Assembly (NCBI RefSeq): GCF_021390675.1
Contig: NZ_JAJEJV010000004.1
Span: forward strand, 2,480,001 to 2,544,000
Origin: Dyella sp. 2HG41-7
GTDB taxonomy: Bacteria; Pseudomonadota; Gammaproteobacteria; Xanthomonadales; Rhodanobacteraceae
Direction of reading: 5' to 3'
DNA length: 64,000 nucleotides
Shown here: piece by piece, positions 8,395 through 17,075 of the stretch
How positions within the stretch are numbered: position 1 is the stretch's first letter
Layout: the number at the start of each line of letters is the position of its first letter
The notes under the pieces: model-generated
The model's database searches: none
What the model saw: only the letters and a program-made list of their open reading frames with translations
Told to the model about the DNA's origin: nothing
Position numbers and translations under genes: made by a program

Positions 8395-9182
8395 GCGCCT
8401 GGATAAGTTTGCTAGGGCTTTGGATCTTCGCCGCATGCCTGATGGCTCTGGGTTGGTTGTGGCAGAGACGTCACAGCAATACGGGCATCGTCGACGTCTT
8501 GTGGGCTGCCAGTCTTGGCATCGGAGCGATAGGACTCGCGGCGCGTGGCCACGGCGCCGCCGCGTCGCGTATCGCACTCGCCGTGTGCGGAGGTATTTGG
8601 GGTCTGCGCTTGGCGCTTCATTTGTGGGCGCGCGTGCGTCATGAATCCGAAGATGGTCGATACCGTCAACTGCGCGAGCGCTGGAAAGGCAATCAGGGCA
8701 AATTGGCGGCGTTCTTTCAGTTTCAAGCTTTGTTGGTCGTTCTTTTCGCTCTGCCGTTTACTGCCGTAGCCAGCAACGCAACGACGCATGATGGCTGGCT
8801 CGTATTCGGTTCGATCGTCTGGATCGTTAGCGTGCTGGGCGAATCCCACGCCGATCGTCAGCTTGCGCGCTTTCGCCAAGATCCCCTTAACCGCGGGAAA
8901 ACCTGCCGGATCGGCTTGTGGCGTGTATCGCGGCATCCGAATTATTTCTTCGAATGGTTGCACTGGTTCACCTATGTCTGCTTCGCGGTGGGATCGCCAC
9001 TCGCTTGGCTGGCGTGGATGGGACCTGTCGTTATGTACCTGTTTCTTCGTTTCGTCAGCGGCATCCCATGGACCGAGGCGCAGGCGCTGCGCACACGCGG
9101 CGACGACTACCGCGATTACCAGCGCCGCACGTCCATGCTGATTCCTTGGTTCCCCAAACACTCTCGCGATGGTCGAGGTTGA
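8391..9182 (+). CDS. DUF1295 (steroid 5-alpha-reductase-like) membrane protein
   Basis: A 263-residue polytopic membrane protein starting with GTG that overlaps the DUF2878 stop by four bases. The C-terminal part has GLWRVSRHPNYFFEWLHWF and a final YRDYQRRTSMLIPWFP, the NADPH-binding and closing motifs of DUF1295/isoprenylcysteine methyltransferase-like and steroid 5-alpha-reductase proteins. About six hydrophobic helices precede and surround them. By family analogy it may reduce a double bond or act on an alkyl chain in the membrane, but the substrate is unknown. It sits between two methyltransferases in the ECF-controlled operon. Confidence 0.88.
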   Translation: MSAWISLLGLWIFAACLMALGWLWQRRHSNTGIVDVLWAASLGIGAIGLAARGHGAAASRIALAVCGGIWGLRLALHLWARVRHESEDGRYRQLRERWKGNQGKLAAFFQFQALLVVLFALPFTAVASNATTHDGWLVFGSIVWIVSVLGESHADRQLARFRQDPLNRGKTCRIGLWRVSRHPNYFFEWLHWFTYVCFAVGSPLAWLAWMGPVVMYLFLRFVSGIPWTEAQALRTRGDDYRDYQRRTSMLIPWFPKHSRDGRG

Positions 9183-10277
9183 ATGATGAGCACGGTGGTT
9201 ATCCCTGACATTGAGCTGGCCGTCGATCGACCCGCTCGCGGTTTTCTTGGCTTGGCCGAACGCCGCATGATTCCTGATCGGCTGCTGCGCATCGGCATTC
9301 GACAGTTGTGCAAGAAGCGTCTGGACGAAGAAAACGCCGGCGGCGCTGGCACGCAGTCTTGGCGCTACGCCCGCCTTATCAGCGCATTGAAAGAGAGTCC
9401 GGTCGCGATCCATACCGATGCGGCCAATGCGCAACACTATGAGCTGCCGCCAGCATTCTTTAAGCAATGCCTTGGCGCGCGTCTGAAGTACTCCGGCTGC
9501 TACTACTCTCGCGGCGACGAATCACTGGACGAGGCCGAGCTGGCCATGTTGACGCTCTACGGAGAACGCGCGCAATTGCATGACGGTCAACATATCCTGG
9601 AACTCGGCTGCGGATGGGGATCGTTAACGCTATGGATGGCCGAAAAGTACCCAAACGCGCACATTACAGCTGTGTCCAATTCACACAGCCAACGCCGCCA
9701 TATCGAACAGCAATGCGTGGAGCGCGGATACGAAAACGTGAAAGTGCTGACACACGACGTCAACACGCTCTCCCTCCCTTCCGCCCAATACGACCGTTGC
9801 GTTTCAGTCGAGATGTTCGAGCACATGCGCAATTACTCGACGCTGCTTTCCCGTATTTCGCAGTGGTTGAAGACCGATGGGAAACTGTTCGTGCATATCT
9901 TTGCGCACCGAACATTGATGTACCCCTTCGAGACCACCGGTGAAAGCAACTGGATGGGGCGTCACTTCTTTACCGGGGGTCTGATGCCGTCCGCCGACAC
10001 CTTGCTGTGGTTTCAGGACCACTTGTCCATCGAGCAACGCTGGCTCGTCGATGGCACACATTATCAGCGCACCGCTAATCACTGGCTTCAAAAGCAAGAC
10101 GCGAACCATGCCGAGGTCATGCGCGAATTGCAAAGCGTTTACGGCGCCGCGGCGCAACTGTGGTGCCAGCGGTGGCGCATGTTCTGGATGGCTTGCGCGG
10201 AATTATTCGGCTACGACCAAGGTCGGGAGTGGCTGGTTGCGCACTATCGATTCGTCAATCGCCCCGAGGCGAGCTGA
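9183..10277 (+). CDS. CFA-type SAM methyltransferase (second copy)
   Basis: A 364-residue methyltransferase of the CFA superfamily, clearly diverged from the copy at 6587. It has LPPAFFKQCLGARLKYSGCY, the SAM motif ILELGCGWGSLTLW, AVSNSHSQRRHI in place of the usual TISREQ, SVEMFEHMRNY and a C-terminal WFQDHL. This version resembles the methyltransferases that act in pathways other than cyclopropane formation, such as methylation of an unsaturated chain before furan fatty acid synthesis (inference). It follows DUF1295 with no gap and is the last enzyme before the lipocalin. Confidence 0.88.
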   Translation: MMSTVVIPDIELAVDRPARGFLGLAERRMIPDRLLRIGIRQLCKKRLDEENAGGAGTQSWRYARLISALKESPVAIHTDAANAQHYELPPAFFKQCLGARLKYSGCYYSRGDESLDEAELAMLTLYGERAQLHDGQHILELGCGWGSLTLWMAEKYPNAHITAVSNSHSQRRHIEQQCVERGYENVKVLTHDVNTLSLPSAQYDRCVSVEMFEHMRNYSTLLSRISQWLKTDGKLFVHIFAHRTLMYPFETTGESNWMGRHFFTGGLMPSADTLLWFQDHLSIEQRWLVDGTHYQRTANHWLQKQDANHAEVMRELQSVYGAAAQLWCQRWRMFWMACAELFGYDQGREWLVAHYRFVNRPEAS

Positions 10278-10296
10278 TTTGCGAGGACGACGTACG

Positions 10297-10863
10297 ATGA
10301 AGATCAAACATCTAATCGCTTTTGCATCGCTCGGGCTTGCATCGGCTACCGCATCGGCCGGCAGCCTCCCCCCGATAAAACCCGTGGATCATGTGGACTT
10401 GCCGAGGTTTATGGGCAATTGGTATGTGATCGCCACCATTCCTACGCGCTACGAACGAAATGCGTGGAACGCAGTGGAAACGTATACGCTGAAGCCGGAC
10501 GGCACCGTCTACACGGCATTCCGTTTCAACAACGAATCGCAAAATGGGCCCCTGAAGCGTATTCATTCCACGGGCTTCGTACAGCCAAACAGTGGCAACG
10601 CCGTTTGGGGCGTGCAAGTATTTTGGCCGCTCAAGGCGCAATACATCGTGGCCTACCTGAGCCCCGACTACACCGAAACCATCGTGGCGCGCGATGCACG
10701 CGATTACACATGGGTGATGGCGCGCACGCCGACAGTCTCTCCTTCGGATTACTCCGCCTTGCTCGCTCGCGTTAAATCGCTGGGATACGACGTCTCGGAG
10801 ATTCGAAAGGTGCCACAAGTATGGCCGGTAGCGTCCGGATGCGGGATTGCATGTAACCATTAA
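10297..10863 (+). CDS. blc: Periplasmic lipocalin (Blc-like)
   Basis: A 188-residue exported lipocalin. A Sec signal peptide ends at about residue 22 (ASA-G); unlike Escherichia coli Blc there is no lipobox cysteine, so it should be soluble in the periplasm. The lipocalin signature MGNWYVIATIP is followed by TYTLKPDGTV and GVQVFWPLKAQYIVAYL, typical of bacterial Blc. It binds fatty acids or lysophospholipids. It lies 19 bases after the second methyltransferase, so it belongs to the ECF operon and probably carries damaged or modified lipids. GAGGA upstream supports ATG 10297. A hairpin terminator follows directly. Confidence 0.9.
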   Translation: MKIKHLIAFASLGLASATASAGSLPPIKPVDHVDLPRFMGNWYVIATIPTRYERNAWNAVETYTLKPDGTVYTAFRFNNESQNGPLKRIHSTGFVQPNSGNAVWGVQVFWPLKAQYIVAYLSPDYTETIVARDARDYTWVMARTPTVSPSDYSALLARVKSLGYDVSEIRKVPQVWPVASGCGIACNH

Positions 10864-10867
10864 CCGA

Positions 10868-10895
10868 GTCGGCATCCATGACGCCGACTTTTTTA
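10868..10895 (+). terminator. Rho-independent terminator of the lipid operon
   Basis: GTCGGC pairs with GCCGAC across a 9-base loop and is followed by TTTTTT. It lies 5 bases after the lipocalin stop and marks the end of the operon that starts at 3515. Confidence 0.8.
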
Positions 10896-10936
10896 CTGAC
10901 ACAGGTCGACTTGGTTCCATTCAACGGGAGCGGCAT

Positions 10937-12433
10937 ATGACCGTCGCCAGCATCGTGCGATGCCTGTCTGTTGCGGGACTTGCTGTGCTTACGTCGTGCA
11001 TCGCGACCAAGCCGGATCGATCAGCGCCTTCGTCGATACACGACATCATCCCTGCGGTAGCGTTACAAAACGACGTGACGATATTGGCGAAAGCCTATGG
11101 CGATCTTCATCCAGGGCTGTACCGTTACAACACGCCTTCGCAAATCGACGATGCGCTGAACGACTTGCGCCGGACCTTTGCGCACGATCAGACGCGCGCT
11201 TCGGCATTCCTCGCGCTCTCGCAATTCACCGCCACCGTAAAGTGCGGGCATACCTACGCCAATTTCTACAATCAAACACAGTCGGTCCAAAACAGCCTGT
11301 TTAAGAATGCCAATCGTGTTCCGTTCTACTTTCGCTGGATCGACGGAAAAATGATTGTGACTCGCAACTTCTCCGACGACACACGCATCGTACCAGGCAC
11401 GGAGATTCTGTCGATCGACGACATTCCGACTTCCGATATCTTGCGGCGGCTCATGACGATCGCACGCGCCGATGGCTCCAATGACGCAAAGCGCGTCGCC
11501 TATCTCGAGGTTCAAGGCCAGGATACCTACGAAGCATTCGATATCTTCTTGCCGCTGTTCTACCCCAAGATCAGGACAGAGCAGCGCTTACGACTACGCT
11601 CGCCGGACGGCTCGCAATGGTCGCGCACCGTCCGCGCCGTCAGTTATCAGGAGCGTCTATCTGAGCGCCCTGAAGATGGGGGCAAAGAAACATTGCCTTG
11701 GACGCTAAGCTTTCCGAACAAAAACGTCGCGCTGCTCAACATGCCTACTTGGGTGATGTACAACCGAAAGGTGGATTGGCATGCCTATATTCGAAAGGCG
11801 TTCGAGACAATAAGCGACAAACATAGTGAGTCGCTGATTATCGATTTGCGCGCGAATGAAGGTGGCGATGATGTAGGCGACGCCATTCTCAGCCACCTCA
11901 TCGACCGCGATCTCGTGCTACCGGGCTATCTTCGATTGGTCAGATACCGGAGAGTGCCGGACGATTTGCTTCCCTATCTCGACACGTGGGACAAGTCATT
12001 CGACGATTGGGGCGCAAACGCCGTACCTTACGATGATCGCTACTACCGATTGACGCGCTATGACGACGATGCGCGCGGGCATGTGGTAAAGAGCGAGGCG
12101 CCGGTCTTTAAAGGCCGGTTGATCGTGTTGATCGGCCCTACCAACAGCTCCGCTACCTTTCAATTTGCGCAGGAAGTCCGGACGCTGCACTTGGGCGCCT
12201 TGGTGGGTAGCGAAACTGGTGGCAACCTGAGAGGCATCAACGGCGGGGCGTTCTTTTTCTTGCGCTTGCCTGGCTCGGGGCTTGAAGTGGATTTGCCCCT
12301 CATAGGGACGTTTCCGACGACCCCGCAAAACGATGCGGGAATAACTCCTGATGTTCGTGTTCCAGTCACCGCTGACGACATCGCACAATCGCGTGACGCT
12401 GTATTGGACGACGCCCAACGCATTGCACGTTAA
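10937..12433 (+). CDS. S41 peptidase-family lipoprotein
   Basis: A 498-residue predicted lipoprotein. The signal peptide ends in the lipobox LTSC near residue 18. The C-terminal half contains LIIDLRANEGGDD and GPTNSSATFQFA followed by VGSETGGN, the catalytic-serine and oxyanion region of the tail-specific (S41) protease family. No PDZ domain is obvious, which is usual for the shorter S41 lipoproteins. It probably cleaves or binds exported peptides at the envelope, but the substrate is unknown. GGGAG upstream fixes ATG 10937; the longer frame runs through the terminator of the preceding operon. It appears monocistronic. Confidence 0.82.
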   Translation: MTVASIVRCLSVAGLAVLTSCIATKPDRSAPSSIHDIIPAVALQNDVTILAKAYGDLHPGLYRYNTPSQIDDALNDLRRTFAHDQTRASAFLALSQFTATVKCGHTYANFYNQTQSVQNSLFKNANRVPFYFRWIDGKMIVTRNFSDDTRIVPGTEILSIDDIPTSDILRRLMTIARADGSNDAKRVAYLEVQGQDTYEAFDIFLPLFYPKIRTEQRLRLRSPDGSQWSRTVRAVSYQERLSERPEDGGKETLPWTLSFPNKNVALLNMPTWVMYNRKVDWHAYIRKAFETISDKHSESLIIDLRANEGGDDVGDAILSHLIDRDLVLPGYLRLVRYRRVPDDLLPYLDTWDKSFDDWGANAVPYDDRYYRLTRYDDDARGHVVKSEAPVFKGRLIVLIGPTNSSATFQFAQEVRTLHLGALVGSETGGNLRGINGGAFFFLRLPGSGLEVDLPLIGTFPTTPQNDAGITPDVRVPVTADDIAQSRDAVLDDAQRIAR

Positions 12434-12790
12434 GGAAGCGGCACGCATGCCAATGCGTCCAACGGCCGCTTCACACGCCAAAAGGCAAATTTAACCCATT
12501 GATTTTTATCTGAATGGTAAAGACGCGTCACCCGAAGCCTAAAATTGCTGCGTCATAAAGCGCCCAGCCCATTTACTCTCTCCACCGGCACGCGGTGACC
12601 ACGCTCGTTCCCGCTCTAATTTTATGGCGCATAAGGATCGCGGTTCGCACGCGCCATGATGTCTAGCGCGAGGCCGTGGTGATGTATCAATCTGAAACAG
12701 TTGCGGGCGATTCGCTGCTAGTGTCAACTGCGCGGGTCGACGCAAGTCGCTCCATGTCCTATTGGAATTGGCAAGGATCAAGGGATTCGT
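12434..12790. other. Intergenic region ahead of the EPS locus
   Basis: No supported gene. AAGCGGC (12436-12442) pairs with GCCGCTT (12465-12471) around an inner ACGCA/TGCGT hairpin, a possible terminator-like structure for the S41 gene, but there is no T run. The rest should contain the promoter for the nucleotide-sugar dehydrogenase operon; no convincing boxes stand out. AAGGG at the end is that gene's ribosome binding site. Confidence 0.4.
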
Positions 12791-14068
12791 ATGCGGAAGC
12801 TGGAGAACACCAAACTCGCCATCATTGGACTGGGCTATGTAGGCCTTCCATTGGCCGTGGAATTTGGCAAGCACTACGACACCATCGGCTTTGACATCAA
12901 GAAAGGACGCATCGACGAGCTGCGTGTCGGCCAGGACAGCACGCTGGAAGTCAGCGCCGCCGAACTGGCGGAAGCCGCCCGATTGCGGTTCAGCGCCGAA
13001 TTGGCTGATCTGGCTGATCGCAACACGTACATCGTGACGGTGCCAACACCCATCGACAGCGCCAAGCGCCCCGACCTCACGCCGTTGATCAAGGCGAGCG
13101 AAGCCTTGGGCAAGGTGTTGTCGCCGGGCGATGTGGTGGTTTACGAATCGACGGTGTATCCGGGTTGTACCGAAGAAATCTGCATACCGATACTCGAAAA
13201 AGTATCGGGCCTGGTTTACAACCGCGATTTCTTTGCCGGTTACAGTCCCGAGCGCATCAATCCGGGCGATAAACAGCATCGTGTCACCAGCATTCTTAAA
13301 GTCACGTCCGGCTCGACGCCGGAGACGGCGGATTTTGTCGATAGCTTGTATAGCTCTGTCATCACCGCCGGCACGCACAAAGTGACCTCGCTGAAAGTCG
13401 CCGAAGCGGCCAAGGTGATCGAAAACACACAGCGCGATCTCAATATCGCGTTAGTCAACGATCTGGCGATCCTGTTCAACAAGCTGGGCATCGATACGCT
13501 GGAAGTTTTGCAAGCGGCTGGCACAAAGTGGAACTTTCTGCCCTTTCGCCCCGGCCTTGTCGGCGGCCATTGCATCAGCGTCGATCCTTACTATCTCACC
13601 CACAAAGCGCAAGAAGTTGGGCATCACCCCGATGTCATTCTCGCCGGACGACGCACCAACGACAGCATGGGGCCTTATGTCGCCAGCGAGGTAATCCGCT
13701 TGATGGTGCGCAAAGGCATCAACCCGGTGAATGCACGCATTCTGGTGCTGGGCTTGGCGTTCAAGGAAAACTGCCCCGATTTGCGTAACACGCGCGTGGT
13801 GGACATTCTGAAAGCGCTTTGCGGTTACAACGCGCAGGTCGATGTTCACGATCCCTGGGTCAGCGTCGCCGAGGCCGAACACGAATACGCGATTACGCCC
13901 GTGAGCAAGCCGAAAGATGGCGACTACGATGCGGTGATCATCGCCGTCGGACATCGGGAATTTGTCGCATTGGGCGCGGAAGGCATTCGCGCCTTTGGCA
14001 AGCCGTCGTCGGTCATTTACGACGTGAAATACGTACTCCCGCGCGAAGCGGTCGACGGACGCCTTTAA
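12791..14068 (+). CDS. tviB: UDP-N-acetyl-hexosamine 6-dehydrogenase (TviB/WbpO type)
   Basis: A 425-residue nucleotide-sugar dehydrogenase of the UDP-Glc/GDP-Man family. The NAD motif IIGLGYVGLPLAVEF is at the start, followed by the TVPTPID segment, YESTVYPGCTEE, FAGYSPERINPGD, LKVAEAAKVIENTQRDLNIAL, the catalytic-cysteine region GLVGGHCISVDPYYL and the C-terminal LGLAFKENCPDLRNTRV. The FxGYSPERINPGD and VYPGCTEE variants point to the TviB/WbpO subgroup, which oxidises UDP-GlcNAc or UDP-GalNAc to the uronic acid. It is followed 21 bases later by an epimerase, the arrangement used for Vi-antigen-type GalNAcA. It should supply an acidic sugar to the EPS. Confidence 0.9.
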   Translation: MRKLENTKLAIIGLGYVGLPLAVEFGKHYDTIGFDIKKGRIDELRVGQDSTLEVSAAELAEAARLRFSAELADLADRNTYIVTVPTPIDSAKRPDLTPLIKASEALGKVLSPGDVVVYESTVYPGCTEEICIPILEKVSGLVYNRDFFAGYSPERINPGDKQHRVTSILKVTSGSTPETADFVDSLYSSVITAGTHKVTSLKVAEAAKVIENTQRDLNIALVNDLAILFNKLGIDTLEVLQAAGTKWNFLPFRPGLVGGHCISVDPYYLTHKAQEVGHHPDVILAGRRTNDSMGPYVASEVIRLMVRKGINPVNARILVLGLAFKENCPDLRNTRVVDILKALCGYNAQVDVHDPWVSVAEAEHEYAITPVSKPKDGDYDAVIIAVGHREFVALGAEGIRAFGKPSSVIYDVKYVLPREAVDGRL

Positions 14069-14089
14069 GCAAATTAGGGATGCCATGCC

Positions 14090-15100
14090 ATGAAAGTGCT
14101 CGTTACCGGCACGGCCGGCTTTATCGGTTCGCACGTCGCGCTCAAGTTGCTTGAACGCGGCGACGAAGTCATTGGTTTCGACAACCTCAACGACTATTAC
14201 GATGTTCGCTTGAAGAAAGCGCGCCTGGCGCGGCTTGTCGAACATCCGCGCTACACGCATATACAAGGCGATCTTGCCGATCGCGATGCCGTGGAAAAAG
14301 CGTTCGCGTTGCACAAGCCGCAACGCGTCATCAATCTCGCAGCACAGGCAGGCGTGCGTTACGCCGCGGAAAATCCGCATGTTTACGCCACCAGCAACGT
14401 CATCGGTTTTTTGCACATTCTCGAAGGGTGCCGTCACCACCAAGTCGAACACCTGGTGTTCGCCTCGACCAGCTCCGTGTACGGCGCCAACACCGACATG
14501 CCCTTCTCCGAGCATCAATCCGCCGAACATCCGCTGACGCTTTACGCCGCCACCAAGAAAGCCAACGAGCAAATGGCGCACAGCTACGCGCATTTGTATG
14601 GCATTCCAAGCACTGGCCTGCGGTTCTTTACGGTTTACGGACCGTGGGGTCGCCCCGACATGGCGCTATTTCTCTTCACCAAAGCGATTCTTGCCGGCGA
14701 GCCTATTCGCGTTTTCAATCACGGCAAGCACAAGCGCAGCTTTACTTACATCGACGATATTGTCGAAGGCGTCGTTCGCACACTGGACAAGGTTCCCGGC
14801 AAAGATGCCGCATGGAACAGCAACGAACCGGATCCGGCGAGCAGCGGTGTCGCACCCTACCGCCTGTACAACATCGGTAACGAACAACCGGTGGAATTGC
14901 TTCGTTATATCGAGGTGCTGGAAGAATGCCTGGGCCGCAAGGCGAAGATGGAAATGCTTCCGTTGCAAGCAGGCGACGTACCCGATACCGAAGCAGATGT
15001 AACAGAACTGATACAGTCTGTTGGTTACGCGCCAAAAATTTCAGTAGCCACAGGCATCGCCAACTTCGTAAGCTGGTATAGGGAGTACTACGGCGAGTAG
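14090..15100 (+). CDS. NAD-dependent nucleotide-sugar (uronate) 4-epimerase
   Basis: A 336-residue extended short-chain dehydrogenase. The NAD motif [16 protein letters not shown] is followed by [33 protein letters not shown] and the catalytic YAATKKANE (YxxxK), then [17 protein letters not shown]. These motifs are diagnostic of the UDP-glucuronate/galacturonate 4-epimerase (CapI/LpsL) group. Paired with the upstream TviB-type dehydrogenase it likely interconverts UDP-GlcNAcA and UDP-GalNAcA, or GlcA and GalA; the acetamido state cannot be read from sequence alone. The locus has a separate GalE-type epimerase at 49377-50381. Confidence 0.88.
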   Translation: MKVLVTGTAGFIGSHVALKLLERGDEVIGFDNLNDYYDVRLKKARLARLVEHPRYTHIQGDLADRDAVEKAFALHKPQRVINLAAQAGVRYAAENPHVYATSNVIGFLHILEGCRHHQVEHLVFASTSSVYGANTDMPFSEHQSAEHPLTLYAATKKANEQMAHSYAHLYGIPSTGLRFFTVYGPWGRPDMALFLFTKAILAGEPIRVFNHGKHKRSFTYIDDIVEGVVRTLDKVPGKDAAWNSNEPDPASSGVAPYRLYNIGNEQPVELLRYIEVLEECLGRKAKMEMLPLQAGDVPDTEADVTELIQSVGYAPKISVATGIANFVSWYREYYGE

Positions 15101-15154
15101 TTCGTGTCGCTCGCAGTGGCATGCACGCATTAACGATGCGCACCTGGGGGCGAA

Positions 15155-16834
15155 GTGATCATCGACTATCTCGATAGTTCGGCCGTTTCCGACATTGACG
15201 CCGATTTGTGCATTATTGGCGCGGGCGCCGCGGGTATTGCGATCGCACGACACTTTATCGGCACCTCGATCACCGTGTGCCTGATCGAAGGCGGCGGCGC
15301 CACCGGCGAAGAGCAGAGCCAAGCGCTGTACGAAGGCATGTCCATCGGCACCGTACCTTTTGATGCCGGCACATCGCGCATGCGCGTCTTTGGCGGCAGC
15401 TGCAATTTGTGGGGCGGCGGCTGCATTCCTTTCGGCAGTCGCGATCTAACCGAGCGCGATTGGGTGCCGCACAGCGGCTGGCCGATCGCCTACGACGATT
15501 TGAAACCTTATTACGAGCGAGCGCGCGAGTATTGCCAGATCGAGGCGCACGAATTCGACGACGGATCGTTTTTGGCGCCGGTCACTCATAAGCCCATCGC
15601 ATTCGACGCCGACAAGTTGATCAACCAGGTTTTTGCGCGCAGCCCGATACTTTTCGGCAAGGCGTATCGCACCGAATTGGAACGAGCACCGAACATCACG
15701 GTCGTGTTGCACGCCAACCTGCTCGAACTTCATGCATCGGCGAGCGGCGCGTCGGTCCGCCACGCGCATATCGGTTCCGTCCAAGGACGCAAAGGCGTGG
15801 TGCGCGCGCAACATTACGTACTGGCCTGCGGCGGCATTGAAAATGCGCGCATGCTGCTGCTGTCCAAATCCGTGTCACCCAATGGCCTAGGTAATGAGCA
15901 CGATCTCGTCGGCCGCTATTTCATGGATCACCCCTGCGGCAGCATCGGTGCGGTGATTACCGATACGCCGGAGCGCGTTACCCGACCTTACGATCGAAAT
16001 CTTGGCAAAGGACACGCGCCGGCGTTTCCGGAAATCGGCTTATCGCATGCGTTTCAGGGTGCGCGCCGTATCTTGAATGGACGTGTTCATCCATTTGCTG
16101 TCGAAGGCGCTGTGCCACAAGGCATTCGATCCTTGCGCGATTTCCGCGCCGCGTTGCGGCCGTCCATGCAAGACGAAAATACGCTGCTGGAAGCACGTCT
16201 TTGCGCCGCCCTGAAAAACTCGCCCTCCAACGATGACGATATGCGCGTGCGTAGCACCAACCTCGCCATGCTGGCGTTGCGCGTCGGCCTTGGTTCCGGG
16301 GATATCGTCAAAGCGATGCTGCAAAAGCTGCGGCATAAACCTACCGTGCGCAGCAACCGGGTCGAATTGGTCGGCTATTTCGAGCAGGCGCCCAACCCGG
16401 ATAGCCGCATCACACTCGCCAACGAGCGCGACATCCTGGGTTTGCCCAAGGTCTGCGTCGACTGGCGGCTTACCGAGCTGGACCGTCATACCTACCGAAC
16501 CGCAGCGGCGCTGTTCGGCACCGAGCTTGCCCAGGCATGCGGCGGCACCTATCAGCCGGCTAGATGGCTGAACGAAGGCGACGAAGCCACCGCCGAAGTC
16601 CACACCACCGCGCACCATCTGGGCACGACGCGCATGTCGGACGACCCGCGACGCGGCGTCGTCGACCCACGCTGCCAGGTGCATGGCGTCGACAATCTGC
16701 ACGTCGCCGGAAGCTCGGTTTTTCCAACCGGCGGCTGGGCGTTTCCAACCTTTACCGTCGTCGCCCTCGCCTTACGCCTTGCCGATCAACTGCGCGGCAT
16801 GGTGCGTACTGCCGCGTTCTCCGAGGCGGTTTAG
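15155..16834 (+). CDS. GMC-family FAD oxidoreductase
   Basis: A 559-residue flavoprotein starting with GTG. The FAD motif is CIIGAGAAGIAIARHF, followed by the second signature RVFGGSCNLWGGGCIPF, GGIENARMLLLS, and a C-terminal AHHLGTTRMS with NLHVAGSSVFPTGGWAFPTF that carries the catalytic histidine region of the glucose-methanol-choline family. It oxidises an alcohol group; the substrate is unknown. Its position between the sugar epimerase and the initiating glycosyltransferase suggests it oxidises a sugar, or a precursor of a substituent, of the polysaccharide. No signal peptide, so it is cytoplasmic. Confidence 0.88.
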   Translation: MIIDYLDSSAVSDIDADLCIIGAGAAGIAIARHFIGTSITVCLIEGGGATGEEQSQALYEGMSIGTVPFDAGTSRMRVFGGSCNLWGGGCIPFGSRDLTERDWVPHSGWPIAYDDLKPYYERAREYCQIEAHEFDDGSFLAPVTHKPIAFDADKLINQVFARSPILFGKAYRTELERAPNITVVLHANLLELHASASGASVRHAHIGSVQGRKGVVRAQHYVLACGGIENARMLLLSKSVSPNGLGNEHDLVGRYFMDHPCGSIGAVITDTPERVTRPYDRNLGKGHAPAFPEIGLSHAFQGARRILNGRVHPFAVEGAVPQGIRSLRDFRAALRPSMQDENTLLEARLCAALKNSPSNDDDMRVRSTNLAMLALRVGLGSGDIVKAMLQKLRHKPTVRSNRVELVGYFEQAPNPDSRITLANERDILGLPKVCVDWRLTELDRHTYRTAAALFGTELAQACGGTYQPARWLNEGDEATAEVHTTAHHLGTTRMSDDPRRGVVDPRCQVHGVDNLHVAGSSVFPTGGWAFPTFTVVALALRLADQLRGMVRTAAFSEAV

Positions 16835-17008
16835 TTCAACGGTCGCCGGGTCGATTTCCCTCGTTCGAATTTCGAAAACGATGCTCGCCCGTACGGTCTT
16901 TAGGTGACGTCGCATCGTTGTATCAGGCTTGTCACGAGGCAAATGTATCAGCCGTGTAACACCTTGGATGCATTCGATTCTTCCCTCAAAAAAGTGATCT
17001 GGTCGGCA

Positions 17009-17037
17009 TCGACACCGATAAAAAAAGAGCGTAATTT
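17009..17037 (+). promoter_or_regulatory. Possible sigma-70 promoter
   Basis: TCGACA (5 of 6 bases of the -35 consensus), a 17-base A-rich spacer and TAATTT as a weak -10. It lies about 40 bases upstream of the sugar transferase gene, in a 241-base gap. Confidence 0.35.
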
Positions 17038-17075
17038 TAGATTCCCTTTCGGGGCATAGCGGTGGGGGAATCCAT

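Noticed and set aside
8412-9467. 351-codon reverse-strand open frame
   Set aside because: It runs antisense through DUF1295 and into the second methyltransferase; no recognisable motifs.
12436-12471. Rho-independent terminator after the S41 gene
   Set aside because: A nested inverted repeat exists but no T run follows, so it is only mentioned within the intergenic entry.
13451-14593. 380-codon reverse-strand open frame
   Set aside because: It is antisense to the nucleotide-sugar dehydrogenase and epimerase genes, both with complete NAD and catalytic motifs; no family resemblance or ribosome binding site.
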